A stretch of 33,743 nucleotides of DNA from DAOUFU01 sp034429275 (lineage in GTDB: Bacteria > Chloroflexota > Anaerolineae > Aggregatilineales > Aggregatilineaceae): positions 1 to 33,743 of the forward strand of contig DAOUFU010000127.1 of NCBI GenBank assembly GCA_034429275.1, written 5' to 3'. Shown here piece after piece: positions 1 to 7,863 of the stretch (positions are counted from its first letter, which is position 1; the number at the start of each line of letters is the position of its first letter). The translations under genes and the position numbers were made by a program. The notes beneath the pieces were generated by a model, which saw only the letters and a program-made list of their open reading frames with translations, had not been told where the DNA came from and made no database searches.

Positions 1-1444
1 GGGCGCTGGGCGTTGGGCTGGGCGGCGGCGGGGGTGCCGGGGCCAGGCTCGCAGGAAAGACGCGGCACACCCGCGCGCCCCCGTTGAAGGTGCCTGCACT
101 GGTCAGCCGGGTGACCGCCCCGTTGGTGACATCCACCAGCGCGATCTGCACATCGCCCGGCCCGCCCACTGACGCCAGCAGGCGCGTGTTGTCGACCCAC
201 GACCAGGCAATGGCCGCGCCCGGTCCGCTGACCAGGGCAACCGGCGCGGGCTGCTCATAATCCAGCAGGTAAATGTCGCTGGTCTGGGGGTCGTTCAGGT
301 CTTCCCACTGGGTATAGATCAGTCGCTCGCCCAGGGAGTCAAAAAATGGCCAGAGCTGGTTTCCTGACGAGAGTTCGGGCGGCAGCACCGGGAATTCGCC
401 TTCGATATTCTCGTCGATAATGGTCAGGTAGATGTCCCAGGGGCCGGTCTGCTCGTTGGAAAATACCAACTGCCGCCCATCCGGTCCCCAGGCGGGCGCG
501 GCATCGCGACCCAACTCGGTCGTCAACTGGTGCTGATCGGTGCCGTCGGCATTCATGAGCCAGATGGTGGGGATGCCACCCGCGCGGGTCGAAACAAACG
601 CGATTTGCAGCCCATCCGGGCTGTAGACCGGCGCAAAGTTCATGCCCGGCGAGTCGGTGAGCGCGAGCGGCTCGGTCGAGTCGAACGCCTGATAGTAAAG
701 CTGGTAGCTGCCGGTCATGTCCGAAGCGAAGACAAAGCCGCGACCGTCCGGCGCACAAGACGGCTCGCGCTCGTTGGCGAGGCTGCGCTTCAGGGCGTGC
801 TGCGCGCCGCCCAACGAGAGCAGATAAATATCGTCGCTGCCGTCGCGGTTGGTGTAATAGATGATGTCAAATGGCTCTCCGCCCGGCTCTGGCGTGGGGC
901 TGCTCGCGACAAAATCCGGCGCTTCAGGCGTGGGCGTCAGGGTGACTACCTGCCCGGCGGCCTGCATGGTCTGTGCGAAGGCTGTGGAGACGACCTGGGT
1001 TTGCTGTTCGATGGCGGCGATGGTCTGGGTGATGGGCAGCGCCCGCGCTGCCATCGTCGCGGTCTGGGCGGCGAAATCGGTGGTCGGGGCTGCGGTTTCG
1101 GTCGGTTGTGCGGTTGGCGATGCGGTGGGTGATGCCGTCAGTGTGGGCGAGGATGTGGGCGTCAGCATCGGCTGGGCCGTCGGCGGGAGGGTCAGCGTGA
1201 ATCGGGGCGTGGGAGTCTGGGTGTCTGCCGGGGGCAGCGTTGGGATCGCCGCCGCCGTTGCGGTGGACACAGCAGCGGTCGCCGCTGTGTCCGTTGCGAT
1301 CAAGTCCTCCAGGCGGGCAACCGTGGGCGGAGCAGTTTCCTCGCCACCCGACCCACAGCCCGCCAGCACAGCACCCAACAGGATCGCCACTGCCACCCCC
1401 GGCAGCGCGCGCCTTTTCACCCCCCAGCCACCGATCACACGCAT
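1..1444 (-). CDS. PD40/TolB-type lipoprotein, C-terminus beyond window
   Basis: The frame is open from 1444 to the left edge with no stop, so the C-terminus is missing. The N-terminus has a positive patch, a hydrophobic stretch and a lipobox ending LAGC (Cys at about residue 30), so it should be a membrane-anchored, cell-surface lipoprotein. A linker rich in Thr/Pro follows (about residues 60-115), then propeller-like repeats with the pattern SPDG..IAF...I..MNADGT typical of TolB/PD40 beta-propellers. Another Pro-rich stretch starts at the window edge. The start is uncertain. ATG 1444 sits directly on an AGGAG, GTG 1438 lies 4 nt after that AGGAG, and GTG 1420 would give a compact signal peptide starting MKRRALPG. 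The gene begins a few bases after the stop of the upstream M28 peptidase, so translational coupling is likely. The substrate or ligand is unknown. Confidence 0.85.
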   Translation of the reverse strand, partial: MRVIGGWGVKRRALPGVAVAILLGAVLAGCGSGGEETAPPTVARLEDLIATDTAATAAVSTATAAAIPTLPPADTQTPTPRFTLTLPPTAQPMLTPTSSPTLTASPTASPTAQPTETAAPTTDFAAQTATMAARALPITQTIAAIEQQTQVVSTAFAQTMQAAGQVVTLTPTPEAPDFVASSPTPEPGGEPFDIIYYTNRDGSDDIYLLSLGGAQHALKRSLANEREPSCAPDGRGFVFASDMTGSYQLYYQAFDSTEPLALTDSPGMNFAPVYSPDGLQIAFVSTRAGGIPTIWLMNADGTDQHQLTTELGRDAAPAWGPDGRQLVFSNEQTGPWDIYLTIIDENIEGEFPVLPPELSSGNQLWPFFDSLGERLIYTQWEDLNDPQTSDIYLLDYEQPAPVALVSGPGAAIAWSWVDNTRLLASVGGPGDVQIALVDVTNGAVTRLTSAGTFNGGARVCRVFPASLAPAPPPPPSPTPSA

Positions 1445-1447
1445 CTC

Positions 1448-2452
1448 CTAACCGGCCAGCGCCGCCACCGTGGCCGCGACCACTTCGGCGACCATCTCGA
1501 CCTTTTCCGGCACAACATTCTCGTAGATATCGCCCTCAGAGTGCATAAACTCACCCTCGGGAGTTTCCGCGCCCCACCACGGATTATACTCGTCGGTCCA
1601 ATCCCATGCCTCGAAGTACGCGATGGGCACCCCAGCTTCTACGAAGGCATAGTGATCGCCCCAATCGCCTGCGTAGCCATTCCAGGTTTCGGGCGGGGTG
1701 GTGCTAAAGGGCAGGCCCATCGCGCTGGCCTGAGCCAGCGCCAGGTCGCGTATCTCGACCGGGCCGCCGGTGAAGGTGGGCGTGCCGTCCTGGTTCCATT
1801 CGACCACGGCTCCCGCATAGACATTCAGGTTGGTGCCCATGCCCACCGTATCGATATTGAGCATGGCGATCACGTTTTCGATTCCCGTCCCCATGCGCTC
1901 AACGAAAACTTCGGCCCCGGTCGGTGCGCCCACTTCTTCCGCGCCAAAGGCGACGAAGACCAGCGTGTGAGTTGTCTCGATCCCGGCCATCGCTTCCGCC
2001 ACCGCCAGCATCGCCGCTACGCCGGAGCCGTTATCCCCGGCCCCACTCCCCACCGACACCGAGTCCATGTGTGCCCCGATGACGATGATCTGCTCATCAC
2101 CGGGGCGCGTGCCGATCACATTGCGGGAGCTGATCGGGATGGGCAATGCCCCCTCTATCGGCTCGTCGGTCAGTTCATCATACGGGGCGATGGTGGTGTC
2201 GAAGGTCTGCACCTCGACGATATAGCCGTAATCGGTCAGCGCCGCCGCGACATAGGCCGCCGCCCGCTCTTCGGCAGGGCTGCCTGCCGGGCGTGCTCCG
2301 ATCGCCACTGCCAGCGCGCGCACATGTCCCATCACGTCGTCTGTGCGAATCAGGTTCTCAAAATCCGCTGCCGGTCCCTGCGCAGAGATCGCGCCGAAAG
2401 GCAGCAGCAGGCTCGCCAAGATCAATATGGTAGTGAACATTCGCCCGGTCAT
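1448..2452 (-). CDS. Secreted M28-family zinc metallopeptidase
   Basis: The product is about 334 residues. Family M28 members are two-zinc aminopeptidases or carboxypeptidases. The expected signatures appear in order: AHMDSV (His ligand), GAGDNGSG (bridging Asp), GAEEVG (catalytic Glu and Glu ligand) and NIDTVGMG (Asp ligand). The N-terminus has a clear signal peptide (hydrophobic run TTILILASLLLPFGAISA), so the enzyme is exported. I prefer ATG 2452, which has GAGG 5 nt beyond a GGCCT spacer and gives a normal signal peptide. ATG 2494 would add 14 residues and forms an ATGA overlap with the stop of the upstream epimerase gene, so coupled initiation there is also possible. It is the middle gene of a three-gene unit. 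Exact peptide specificity cannot be read from sequence. Confidence 0.9.
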   Translation of the reverse strand: MTGRMFTTILILASLLLPFGAISAQGPAADFENLIRTDDVMGHVRALAVAIGARPAGSPAEERAAAYVAAALTDYGYIVEVQTFDTTIAPYDELTDEPIEGALPIPISSRNVIGTRPGDEQIIVIGAHMDSVSVGSGAGDNGSGVAAMLAVAEAMAGIETTHTLVFVAFGAEEVGAPTGAEVFVERMGTGIENVIAMLNIDTVGMGTNLNVYAGAVVEWNQDGTPTFTGGPVEIRDLALAQASAMGLPFSTTPPETWNGYAGDWGDHYAFVEAGVPIAYFEAWDWTDEYNPWWGAETPEGEFMHSEGDIYENVVPEKVEMVAEVVAATVAALAG

Positions 2453-2490
2453 AGGCCCCTCTGCTCGCTTCTGTGCCCGGCCTTGAAGAG

Positions 2491-3432
2491 TCATCGCCCG
2501 GCCAGCATCACCCCAAAACGCTCATCTTCGGCCACGATCCGGCGCAGCCCGTCTTCCAGCGAGACTCGCGGTGCATAGCCGAGCAGCGCGCGCGCCAGGC
2601 TGATGTCGGCGCACAGCCGGCTCACTCCGCCGTCCTGGCCGGGGACCATCAACACCTCGGCCTCGCGCCCGGTGACACGCTCGATCAGGTGCAGCAGATC
2701 GATCAGGTTTGTTTCGATGCCGCTGCCCACGTTGATCACACGGCGGTCCACATCGGGCGCAGTAGCCGCCGCGACCATCGCCTCGACTACATCGTCGATA
2801 TAGACAAAATCGCGCGTTTGCGCGCCGTTGCCATGCACCGTAACCGAACCGCCCCGGATGGTCTGGGCCATAAAATAGGGGATCACCGGCGGGTGTGTCA
2901 CCGGAAGCTGCTGCCCCGGCCCATAGGCATTGAAGACACGCAGGCTGACGGTTTCGATCCCCCACAGGCGGCCAATGGTGTGCACATATTGTTCGGCGGC
3001 CAGCTTGCTGACCGCGTATGGCGATTGAGGATCGGACGTAGCTTCTTCGGAGACCGGCTGAACAGGCTGGTTGCCATAGATTGCGCCGGACGAGACCAGC
3101 ACCAACCGCCGGATGCCCACGTCGCGCACGGCTTCCATGATGCTCACCGTGCCGCCCACATTGACCGCGTTGTACTCGCGCGGGTAGCGCACGCTTTCCT
3201 GCACACTGACGCGCGCCGCCAGGTGGTAGACGCAATCAACCCCTTGCAGCAGCGTCCACAGGCGCGGCAGATCGTTGACATCACCGCGCGTGAAGGTGAC
3301 TTCTTCCGGCAGGCGGCGCGGATCGCCTGCGCTCAGGTCATCCAGCACGCGCACATCGTGTTCCAGCGCGCTCAGCCGCCGGGCCAGCGCGCTGCCCAAA
3401 AAACCAGCGCCACCTGTGATCAAGAACCGCAT
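2491..3432 (-). CDS. NAD-dependent epimerase/dehydratase (extended SDR)
   Basis: The product is 313 residues and close to full length for UDP-glucose-4-epimerase-like extended short-chain dehydrogenases. The Rossmann dinucleotide motif GGAGFLG lies at the extreme N-terminus, and the catalytic Tyr/Lys pair is in SPYAVSKLAAEQ. The motif VFNAYGPGQ and a C-terminal RVSLEDGLRRIV segment also fit nucleotide-sugar epimerases or dehydratases (GalE/WcaG-like). It probably acts in the cytoplasm on a nucleotide-activated sugar; which sugar is not determinable. I chose ATG 3432 because it puts the glycine motif at residues 7-13 and has AGGGG 7 nt upstream. The longer frame to 3489 adds 19 residues with no family match. 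It is the first gene of the unit with the M28 peptidase and lipoprotein; the functional link is not obvious. Confidence 0.9.
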   Translation of the reverse strand: MRFLITGGAGFLGSALARRLSALEHDVRVLDDLSAGDPRRLPEEVTFTRGDVNDLPRLWTLLQGVDCVYHLAARVSVQESVRYPREYNAVNVGGTVSIMEAVRDVGIRRLVLVSSGAIYGNQPVQPVSEEATSDPQSPYAVSKLAAEQYVHTIGRLWGIETVSLRVFNAYGPGQQLPVTHPPVIPYFMAQTIRGGSVTVHGNGAQTRDFVYIDDVVEAMVAAATAPDVDRRVINVGSGIETNLIDLLHLIERVTGREAEVLMVPGQDGGVSRLCADISLARALLGYAPRVSLEDGLRRIVAEDERFGVMLAGR

Positions 3433-3557
3433 ACCAGTACCCCTATCTTCCACACCGCACCCGGTGATGCCCGGGTTGGCGGCGAACATGACTTGATGGC
3501 ATTATAAGCTAATCTGGTCCCAGGTCGAAACGTCAAACCTGTTGAAAAGCTGCAAAA
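3433..3557. promoter_or_regulatory. Divergent intergenic region with -10-like box and short inverted repeat
   Basis: This is the spacer between the minus-strand epimerase unit and the plus-strand DUF2085 gene. On the minus strand a perfect TATAAT (3501-3506 on the plus strand reads ATTATA) could serve the epimerase operon, but the -35 region is weak. CAGGT (3521-3525) and ACCTG (3537-3541) form a 5-bp inverted repeat with an 11-nt centre, immediately upstream of the DUF2085 start. No terminator or other element was seen. Confidence 0.35.
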
Positions 3558-4406
3558 ATGGCCGCGCCTCTCCACTGTTCGCCTGACGATCTGCCCGCCA
3601 CGCCCGATACTCGCTTTCACCGGCTGTTGCGGCAGGCGCTGGCCGCGCTGACCGGCGTGCTGCTGGGCGTATGGATCGCCGCGACTCCGCCGGGACTGCT
3701 GGGCAAAGCAGACGCGATCGGCTATGCCATCTGCCACCGCATCCCAGAGCGCAGCCTGCATGTGCATGATCGCCCGATGCCGATGTGCGCGCGCTGTACG
3801 GGCATCTACCTGGGCGCGACCGCCGGGCTGATCGTCCTGGCGCGCCGGGGACGGCTTCGCGCCGGGCGCTGGCCGCGTCTGCGCCTGATCGCAGCGCTGA
3901 TGGGGGCGGGCGCGCTCTATGGAATTGATGGGTTGAACAGCTATCTGACGATGTTCCCCGGCTATACCCCGCTGTATACACCTCACAACACGCTGCGCCT
4001 GCTGACGGGAGCCAGCTTCGGCCTGGCGATGATCACGCTGCTGCTGCCGGGCTTCAACGCGCTGGCCTGGCGCGATCCACTGCCCGCTGCGCCCATCGAT
4101 GACTGGCGCGATCTCGCCCGGCTCTATGTTGCCGCCGGGGCTGCTGCCGCGCTGGTGCTGACTCGCCAGCCAGCCATTCTGATCGCTGCCGGGCTGGTCA
4201 CGGCTGCCGCCGTGATGGGCGTCTTCATCCTGTTAGGCAGCGTGGCCATGCTGGCGATCACCCGCCGCGAAAATCAGGCTCAGGACTGGAGCGACCTGGT
4301 TTTTCCGATGCTGGGTGGGCTGGCCTTCGCCCTGGTGATCCTGGGCGGCATCGACCTGGTTCGCTACCTGTTAACCGGCACGTGGGACGGGTTCAGCTTG
4401 AATTAG
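3558..4406 (+). CDS. DUF2085 family polytopic membrane protein
   Basis: The product is 282 residues and very hydrophobic, with about six or seven candidate membrane segments. It carries the DUF2085 signature: a Cys-His near the first segment (ICHRIPERS) followed by PMCARCTGIYLG, with a CxxC pair. The family function is unknown; the conserved Cys/His set hints at metal or redox chemistry at the membrane, but that is inference. ATG 3558 has only a weak purine-rich upstream stretch and no clear Shine-Dalgarno. The gene is a single plus-strand unit and its last 14 bases overlap the 3' end of the convergent DUF402 gene. Confidence 0.85.
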   Translation: MAAPLHCSPDDLPATPDTRFHRLLRQALAALTGVLLGVWIAATPPGLLGKADAIGYAICHRIPERSLHVHDRPMPMCARCTGIYLGATAGLIVLARRGRLRAGRWPRLRLIAALMGAGALYGIDGLNSYLTMFPGYTPLYTPHNTLRLLTGASFGLAMITLLLPGFNALAWRDPLPAAPIDDWRDLARLYVAAGAAAALVLTRQPAILIAAGLVTAAAVMGVFILLGSVAMLAITRRENQAQDWSDLVFPMLGGLAFALVILGGIDLVRYLLTGTWDGFSLN

Positions 4407-4884
4407 AGGCTGGCGCGCAGATAGCATCAAACGGTGGGCGGCGCGCCTCTACCATGCGGCGCAGATCGTCCAGCGCGCGGCACGCCTCGGCACGGGTCGC
4501 TTCATCGAGGGGCAGCGCGGCGAACTCGTCCTCGTCCAGCACGGTCATTTGCCCGCCGGGAGAGACAAACAGGTCGAGCGCCAGGTCGTCGGCAGCGACT
4601 CGTTCACCGGTGATCTGCGCAGGGCGCACGATGTTGCAATACCAGCCGGTCAGGCGGTCGCTTTCCACATCGTGCATCTCAAAGATGCTGTACCACCGGT
4701 TGGCATAGAACCACTCAACGAAGCGATCCCCCTGGCGGAAGGTGTGGTAAGCGGTGTGCAGGTCTGCGCGGTTGAAGCGTGCTTCGAGCTGTACCCAATC
4801 CGGCCCGCGCTGTTGCACGTGCCCATCGTAGCGCCAGACTTCGCGCCCGGCGTAGTCGTTTTTGATCACTGTAACCGGGGTCAT
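4393..4884 (-). CDS. DUF402 domain protein
   Basis: The product is 163 residues. DUF402 proteins include characterised nucleoside di/triphosphatases (the Ntdp group). The diagnostic core is present: WYCNIVRPAQI, then DDLALDLFVSPGG and VLDEDEF, matching the family pattern of a beta-barrel with acidic metal-binding residues (D.D.D...G...DEDE). A basic and aromatic N-terminal half (VQLEARFNRADL, FVEWFYANRWYSIF) also fits. ATG 4884 overlaps the stop of the histidine kinase (ATGA, 4881-4884), so translation is probably coupled to the kinase. The open frame upstream of this ATG lies inside the kinase and is not coding in this frame. The 3' end overlaps the convergent DUF2085 gene. The enzymatic role here is inferred from the family only. 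Confidence 0.85.
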   Translation of the reverse strand: MTPVTVIKNDYAGREVWRYDGHVQQRGPDWVQLEARFNRADLHTAYHTFRQGDRFVEWFYANRWYSIFEMHDVESDRLTGWYCNIVRPAQITGERVAADDLALDLFVSPGGQMTVLDEDEFAALPLDEATRAEACRALDDLRRMVEARRPPFDAICAPASNSS

Positions 4885-7670
4885 AAATTTCCCATCATAG
4901 CACTGCCCAGTGACAGATACTGCGAACAGTCGTGGTCGAGTGTCAGCCGCACCATGAACCGCATCCCTTCCTGCGCGGGTTCCAGCCAGATTTCGCCCTG
5001 GTGCAGCCCAATGATCTGCTGGGCCAGAGTCAGCCCCAGGCCGACTCCCTGAGCGTCCGCCTCGTTGGCGTGGAAGAAGGGATCGAAGACGTGGGGCACC
5101 TGGTCTTCGGCCAGGGTATCGCCAGCATACCACACGCTGGCCAGCGCGTAGGGCATTGATCCTACCTGGTCGCGGCGCAGCGAGACCACTACCCGCGGCT
5201 GGCCGGAGGCGTGATAGATCGCGCTGGCCAGCAGGCGATCAAAAGCCTGCTGGAGCCGGCCATAATCGGCGCATGTGGTGAGGTCCGGATCGGACAGGTC
5301 CAGTTCGAGAGTCACGCCCTTCTGTCCGGCAATCTCGGCCTGGCGTGCAACCGACTCGGTCAAAATCTGGCCGAGATTCACCACCTGCCGCCGCAGCGAG
5401 ACCGAATGACGCTCCATCCGCACCAGGTCGAGCATATCCTCGACCAGGTTCTGCATCGTTTGGGCCACTTCGTCGATCACGGCCAGGTGCCGTTCCGGCT
5501 GGTCGGGCTGTTGGCGCAGCAGGTAGAGCCGGGTCTTGATGTTCGAAATTGGGGTGCGCAGCTCGTGGGCAGCGTGAGTCAGGAAGCGGTCCTTTTGTTC
5601 CTGAAGCGCCTTTTCCTGGCTGACATCGCGCATGATGAGCACAATGCCAGCCGCCAGGTCGTCGGCAGAGGTGCCGGTACGTGAGACGGTCAGCGCCACG
5701 TCGAAGGGTGAGCCATCTTTGTGCCGGACCTGGAGCACAGTGCGCCAGACGTGACCGGTGAGCAACTGCACTTCGGCGTTGCGCACAAAGTCGGCAAACA
5801 CGGTGCTGCCTTCCAGGTCGAAGTCGTCGAGGTTGTTCAGCCGGTCGGGAAGCTCGCTTTCGACATAACCGAACATGCGGCGCAGGGCACGGTTGGTATA
5901 CACGATCTGCCCCTGGCGCACATGGGCCACGCCCTCGCCGATAGAGTCGAGAATCGCCTGCAGATGGCTGCGCTGGCGGGCGATCTCGGTGGTGCGCTGG
6001 CGCACCAGCACGCCCAGATCGCTGGCGTGACGCTGCACGGCGGCGTGCGACTGCGCGTTGTGAATGGCCAGCGCGGCCTGGTCGGCGAACATCTGCACGC
6101 GGACCGCGTCTCGCTCGGTGAACTGCCCCGGCTGGGCCGCATGTACGCCCAACAAGCCGATCAACTGGTCGGAGATGACGATGGGCACACCGAGAAAAGA
6201 CCGCAGCCGCGGGAGTCCATAATCGCGAACGATGCGCTCATCCTGGCCAAGATCGGCGATCACGATAGGGGCCTGGATCTCAGCCGTGCGCTGAAGGTTG
6301 CGCAGCGATGTTTCCGACAAACCGCCCTGTCTTTCGAAGTGTGCCAGTTCCTCTGGCTCAAGTCCACGAGAGCGGGCGATGTGGCCTTGCTCGTTCTCGA
6401 TCAGCAGGATGAATGCGGCCTCGTGGGGCAGCAGGCGTTCCACGCTGGCCAGCACGTGATCGAGTACGGCATCGAGATCAAGGGTGCTGTTGAAGACCAC
6501 CGCCGCCGCGTGCAGTTCTTCGGCCAGGATGCGCTGTTCGCGCTCCGAGTCGAGCAGGCGCGCGTTGGAGATGGCGATGGCTGCATGAGTGGCGAAGGTT
6601 TGCAGCCGGTCCAGGTGCGTTTCATTGAAGAATCCCGGTTCCTGGCTGTGCAACCCGATGAAGCCGAAGACCTCACCCTCGCGGCAGATTGGCGCGCCGA
6701 TGTACGATCTCAGCCAATCGCCGTGCCCCAGGTTCACCCAGTCCGGCGATTGGGCGATATCGGGCACCACCACCGGCTGGCAGGTGTCGTACATCTTGCG
6801 CAGGTTGGGCAGGTCGTCAATGGCCAGGCGGAGGCTCTTGAGATGGGCCTGGGTCTCGGCAGGCATCGCACCCACCATGCGCTCTACGCGGACCAGCCCA
6901 TCGTTGCCGATCAACATGATCTCAGCGCTGGCAGAGGGCATCACGATGCCGACAAACGTCAGGATACGGTCCACGATGGTGGACGTGTCCAGCGTCATAT
7001 TGAGGACGGTGGCCATCTCGCTCAGCGCGTCCGACCAGGCGCGCTGGATGCGCTCGGTTTGTTCGGCTACTTTGCGGGCGGTGATGTCCTCTTTGATCGA
7101 GAGGTAGTGTGTGATCACACCATCGCTGTTGAACAGCGGCGAGACCAGCACCGATTCCCAGTAGGGTTCACCGTTTTTCTTGTAATTCAGCAGCTCGCTG
7201 CGCAGCTCACCATCGCGCGCCAGGCGGTACCACAGGCGCACATATTCCTCGTGCGACGACTGCATCGAGTCCAAAAAGCGCGGACTTTTGCCCATCACAT
7301 CGTCGAGCGTGTAGCCGGTGACTTCGGTGAACTTGGGGTTGACGTATTCGACGCGGCCTTCGAGGTCGGTGATGATCACCATGTTGACGCTTTGCTCGAC
7401 GGCGCGAGTCAGCCAGCGTAGCCGCTCGGATCGGCGCTGACGATCGACCACCAGGTAAACGGCGAAAAAACCAATCACCGCAAACAACGCGACTTCTAGC
7501 CATAGGCGGCCCGCGTTCGAGTTGGCGGCGGCGTGATCTGGACCGAGCACGATGACCTCGATCAGTTCATCGAGTACTACCAGCCCCAGCCCGATCAGCA
7601 GACTCATCAGGATTCGCCAGAACCATCCGTTGGCCAGCCGGATCGACAGCCATTTGCTCAAGCTGTGCAC
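4881..7670 (-). CDS. Membrane PAS/GAF sensor histidine kinase with degenerate ATP-binding domain
   Basis: The product is 929 residues. In order: two membrane segments (about 20-42 and 53-75), PAS with PAC (about 85-205), two GAF domains (about 215-375 and 385-545), a coiled coil, a second PAS (about 575-690), HisKA with HELRTP (phospho-His at about 702), and a HATPase-like C-terminus. There is no receiver domain. The start is GTG 7670 with GGAGG 5 nt upstream. In the ATPase domain the F-box-like FDPFF and the GVGLGL loop are intact. However, the N-box reads RLLASAIYHA, so both usual Asn are lost (Arg about 812, Ser about 816). The DxGxG box reads YAGDT (Tyr about 848, Thr about 852). ATP binding may be weak or absent. 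The stop overlaps the DUF402 start. The stimulus is unknown; GAF/PAS domains usually sense small ligands, redox or light. Confidence 0.93.
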   Translation of the reverse strand: MHSLSKWLSIRLANGWFWRILMSLLIGLGLVVLDELIEVIVLGPDHAAANSNAGRLWLEVALFAVIGFFAVYLVVDRQRRSERLRWLTRAVEQSVNMVIITDLEGRVEYVNPKFTEVTGYTLDDVMGKSPRFLDSMQSSHEEYVRLWYRLARDGELRSELLNYKKNGEPYWESVLVSPLFNSDGVITHYLSIKEDITARKVAEQTERIQRAWSDALSEMATVLNMTLDTSTIVDRILTFVGIVMPSASAEIMLIGNDGLVRVERMVGAMPAETQAHLKSLRLAIDDLPNLRKMYDTCQPVVVPDIAQSPDWVNLGHGDWLRSYIGAPICREGEVFGFIGLHSQEPGFFNETHLDRLQTFATHAAIAISNARLLDSEREQRILAEELHAAAVVFNSTLDLDAVLDHVLASVERLLPHEAAFILLIENEQGHIARSRGLEPEELAHFERQGGLSETSLRNLQRTAEIQAPIVIADLGQDERIVRDYGLPRLRSFLGVPIVISDQLIGLLGVHAAQPGQFTERDAVRVQMFADQAALAIHNAQSHAAVQRHASDLGVLVRQRTTEIARQRSHLQAILDSIGEGVAHVRQGQIVYTNRALRRMFGYVESELPDRLNNLDDFDLEGSTVFADFVRNAEVQLLTGHVWRTVLQVRHKDGSPFDVALTVSRTGTSADDLAAGIVLIMRDVSQEKALQEQKDRFLTHAAHELRTPISNIKTRLYLLRQQPDQPERHLAVIDEVAQTMQNLVEDMLDLVRMERHSVSLRRQVVNLGQILTESVARQAEIAGQKGVTLELDLSDPDLTTCADYGRLQQAFDRLLASAIYHASGQPRVVVSLRRDQVGSMPYALASVWYAGDTLAEDQVPHVFDPFFHANEADAQGVGLGLTLAQQIIGLHQGEIWLEPAQEGMRFMVRLTLDHDCSQYLSLGSAMMGNL

Positions 7671-7735
7671 AGCGCCCTCCGCGCCTTGCGCTGTTATCGC
7701 CTGTGCGAGTCATCGCCTGGGCGAGTGATGCCCGA

Positions 7736-7777
7736 ATTATACCGCCAGACCGGGTTTTGTTCATGCGTATGCATGAA
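7736..7777 (-). promoter_or_regulatory. Kinase promoter overlapped by an 18-bp palindrome
   Basis: On the minus strand a consensus TATAAT lies at 7741-7736, preceded after 16 nt by TGAACA (7763-7758). The perfect inverted repeat TTCATGC-GTAT-GCATGAA (7760-7777) covers the upstream edge of this -35 element. This is a classic position for a dimeric regulator. The rest of the 193-nt spacer 7671-7863 shows no terminator or gene. The promoter assignment rests on hexamer match and position only. Confidence 0.5.
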
Positions 7778-7863
7778 GCGGCGATGGCGGAGAGCATCGA
7801 TGCGGGATGGAATACAAGGCAGATCGCGCCCCCCCTTCGCGATCCGGCCCTGGGGTAGAGTGC

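Noticed and set aside
1070..1260. GTGGGCGATG-like repeats suggesting a minisatellite
   Set aside because: They encode the low-complexity Thr/Pro linker of the lipoprotein and have no exact period.
530..1451. Two plus-strand open frames rich in Val/Gly over the lipoprotein linker
   Set aside because: They read the reverse of the Thr/Pro-rich linker; the minus frame has lipobox and propeller repeats.
5721..7421. A 566-codon plus-strand open frame opposite the first kinase
   Set aside because: Antisense shadow of the PAS/GAF region; composition is unlike a folded protein and there is no promoter or start signal.
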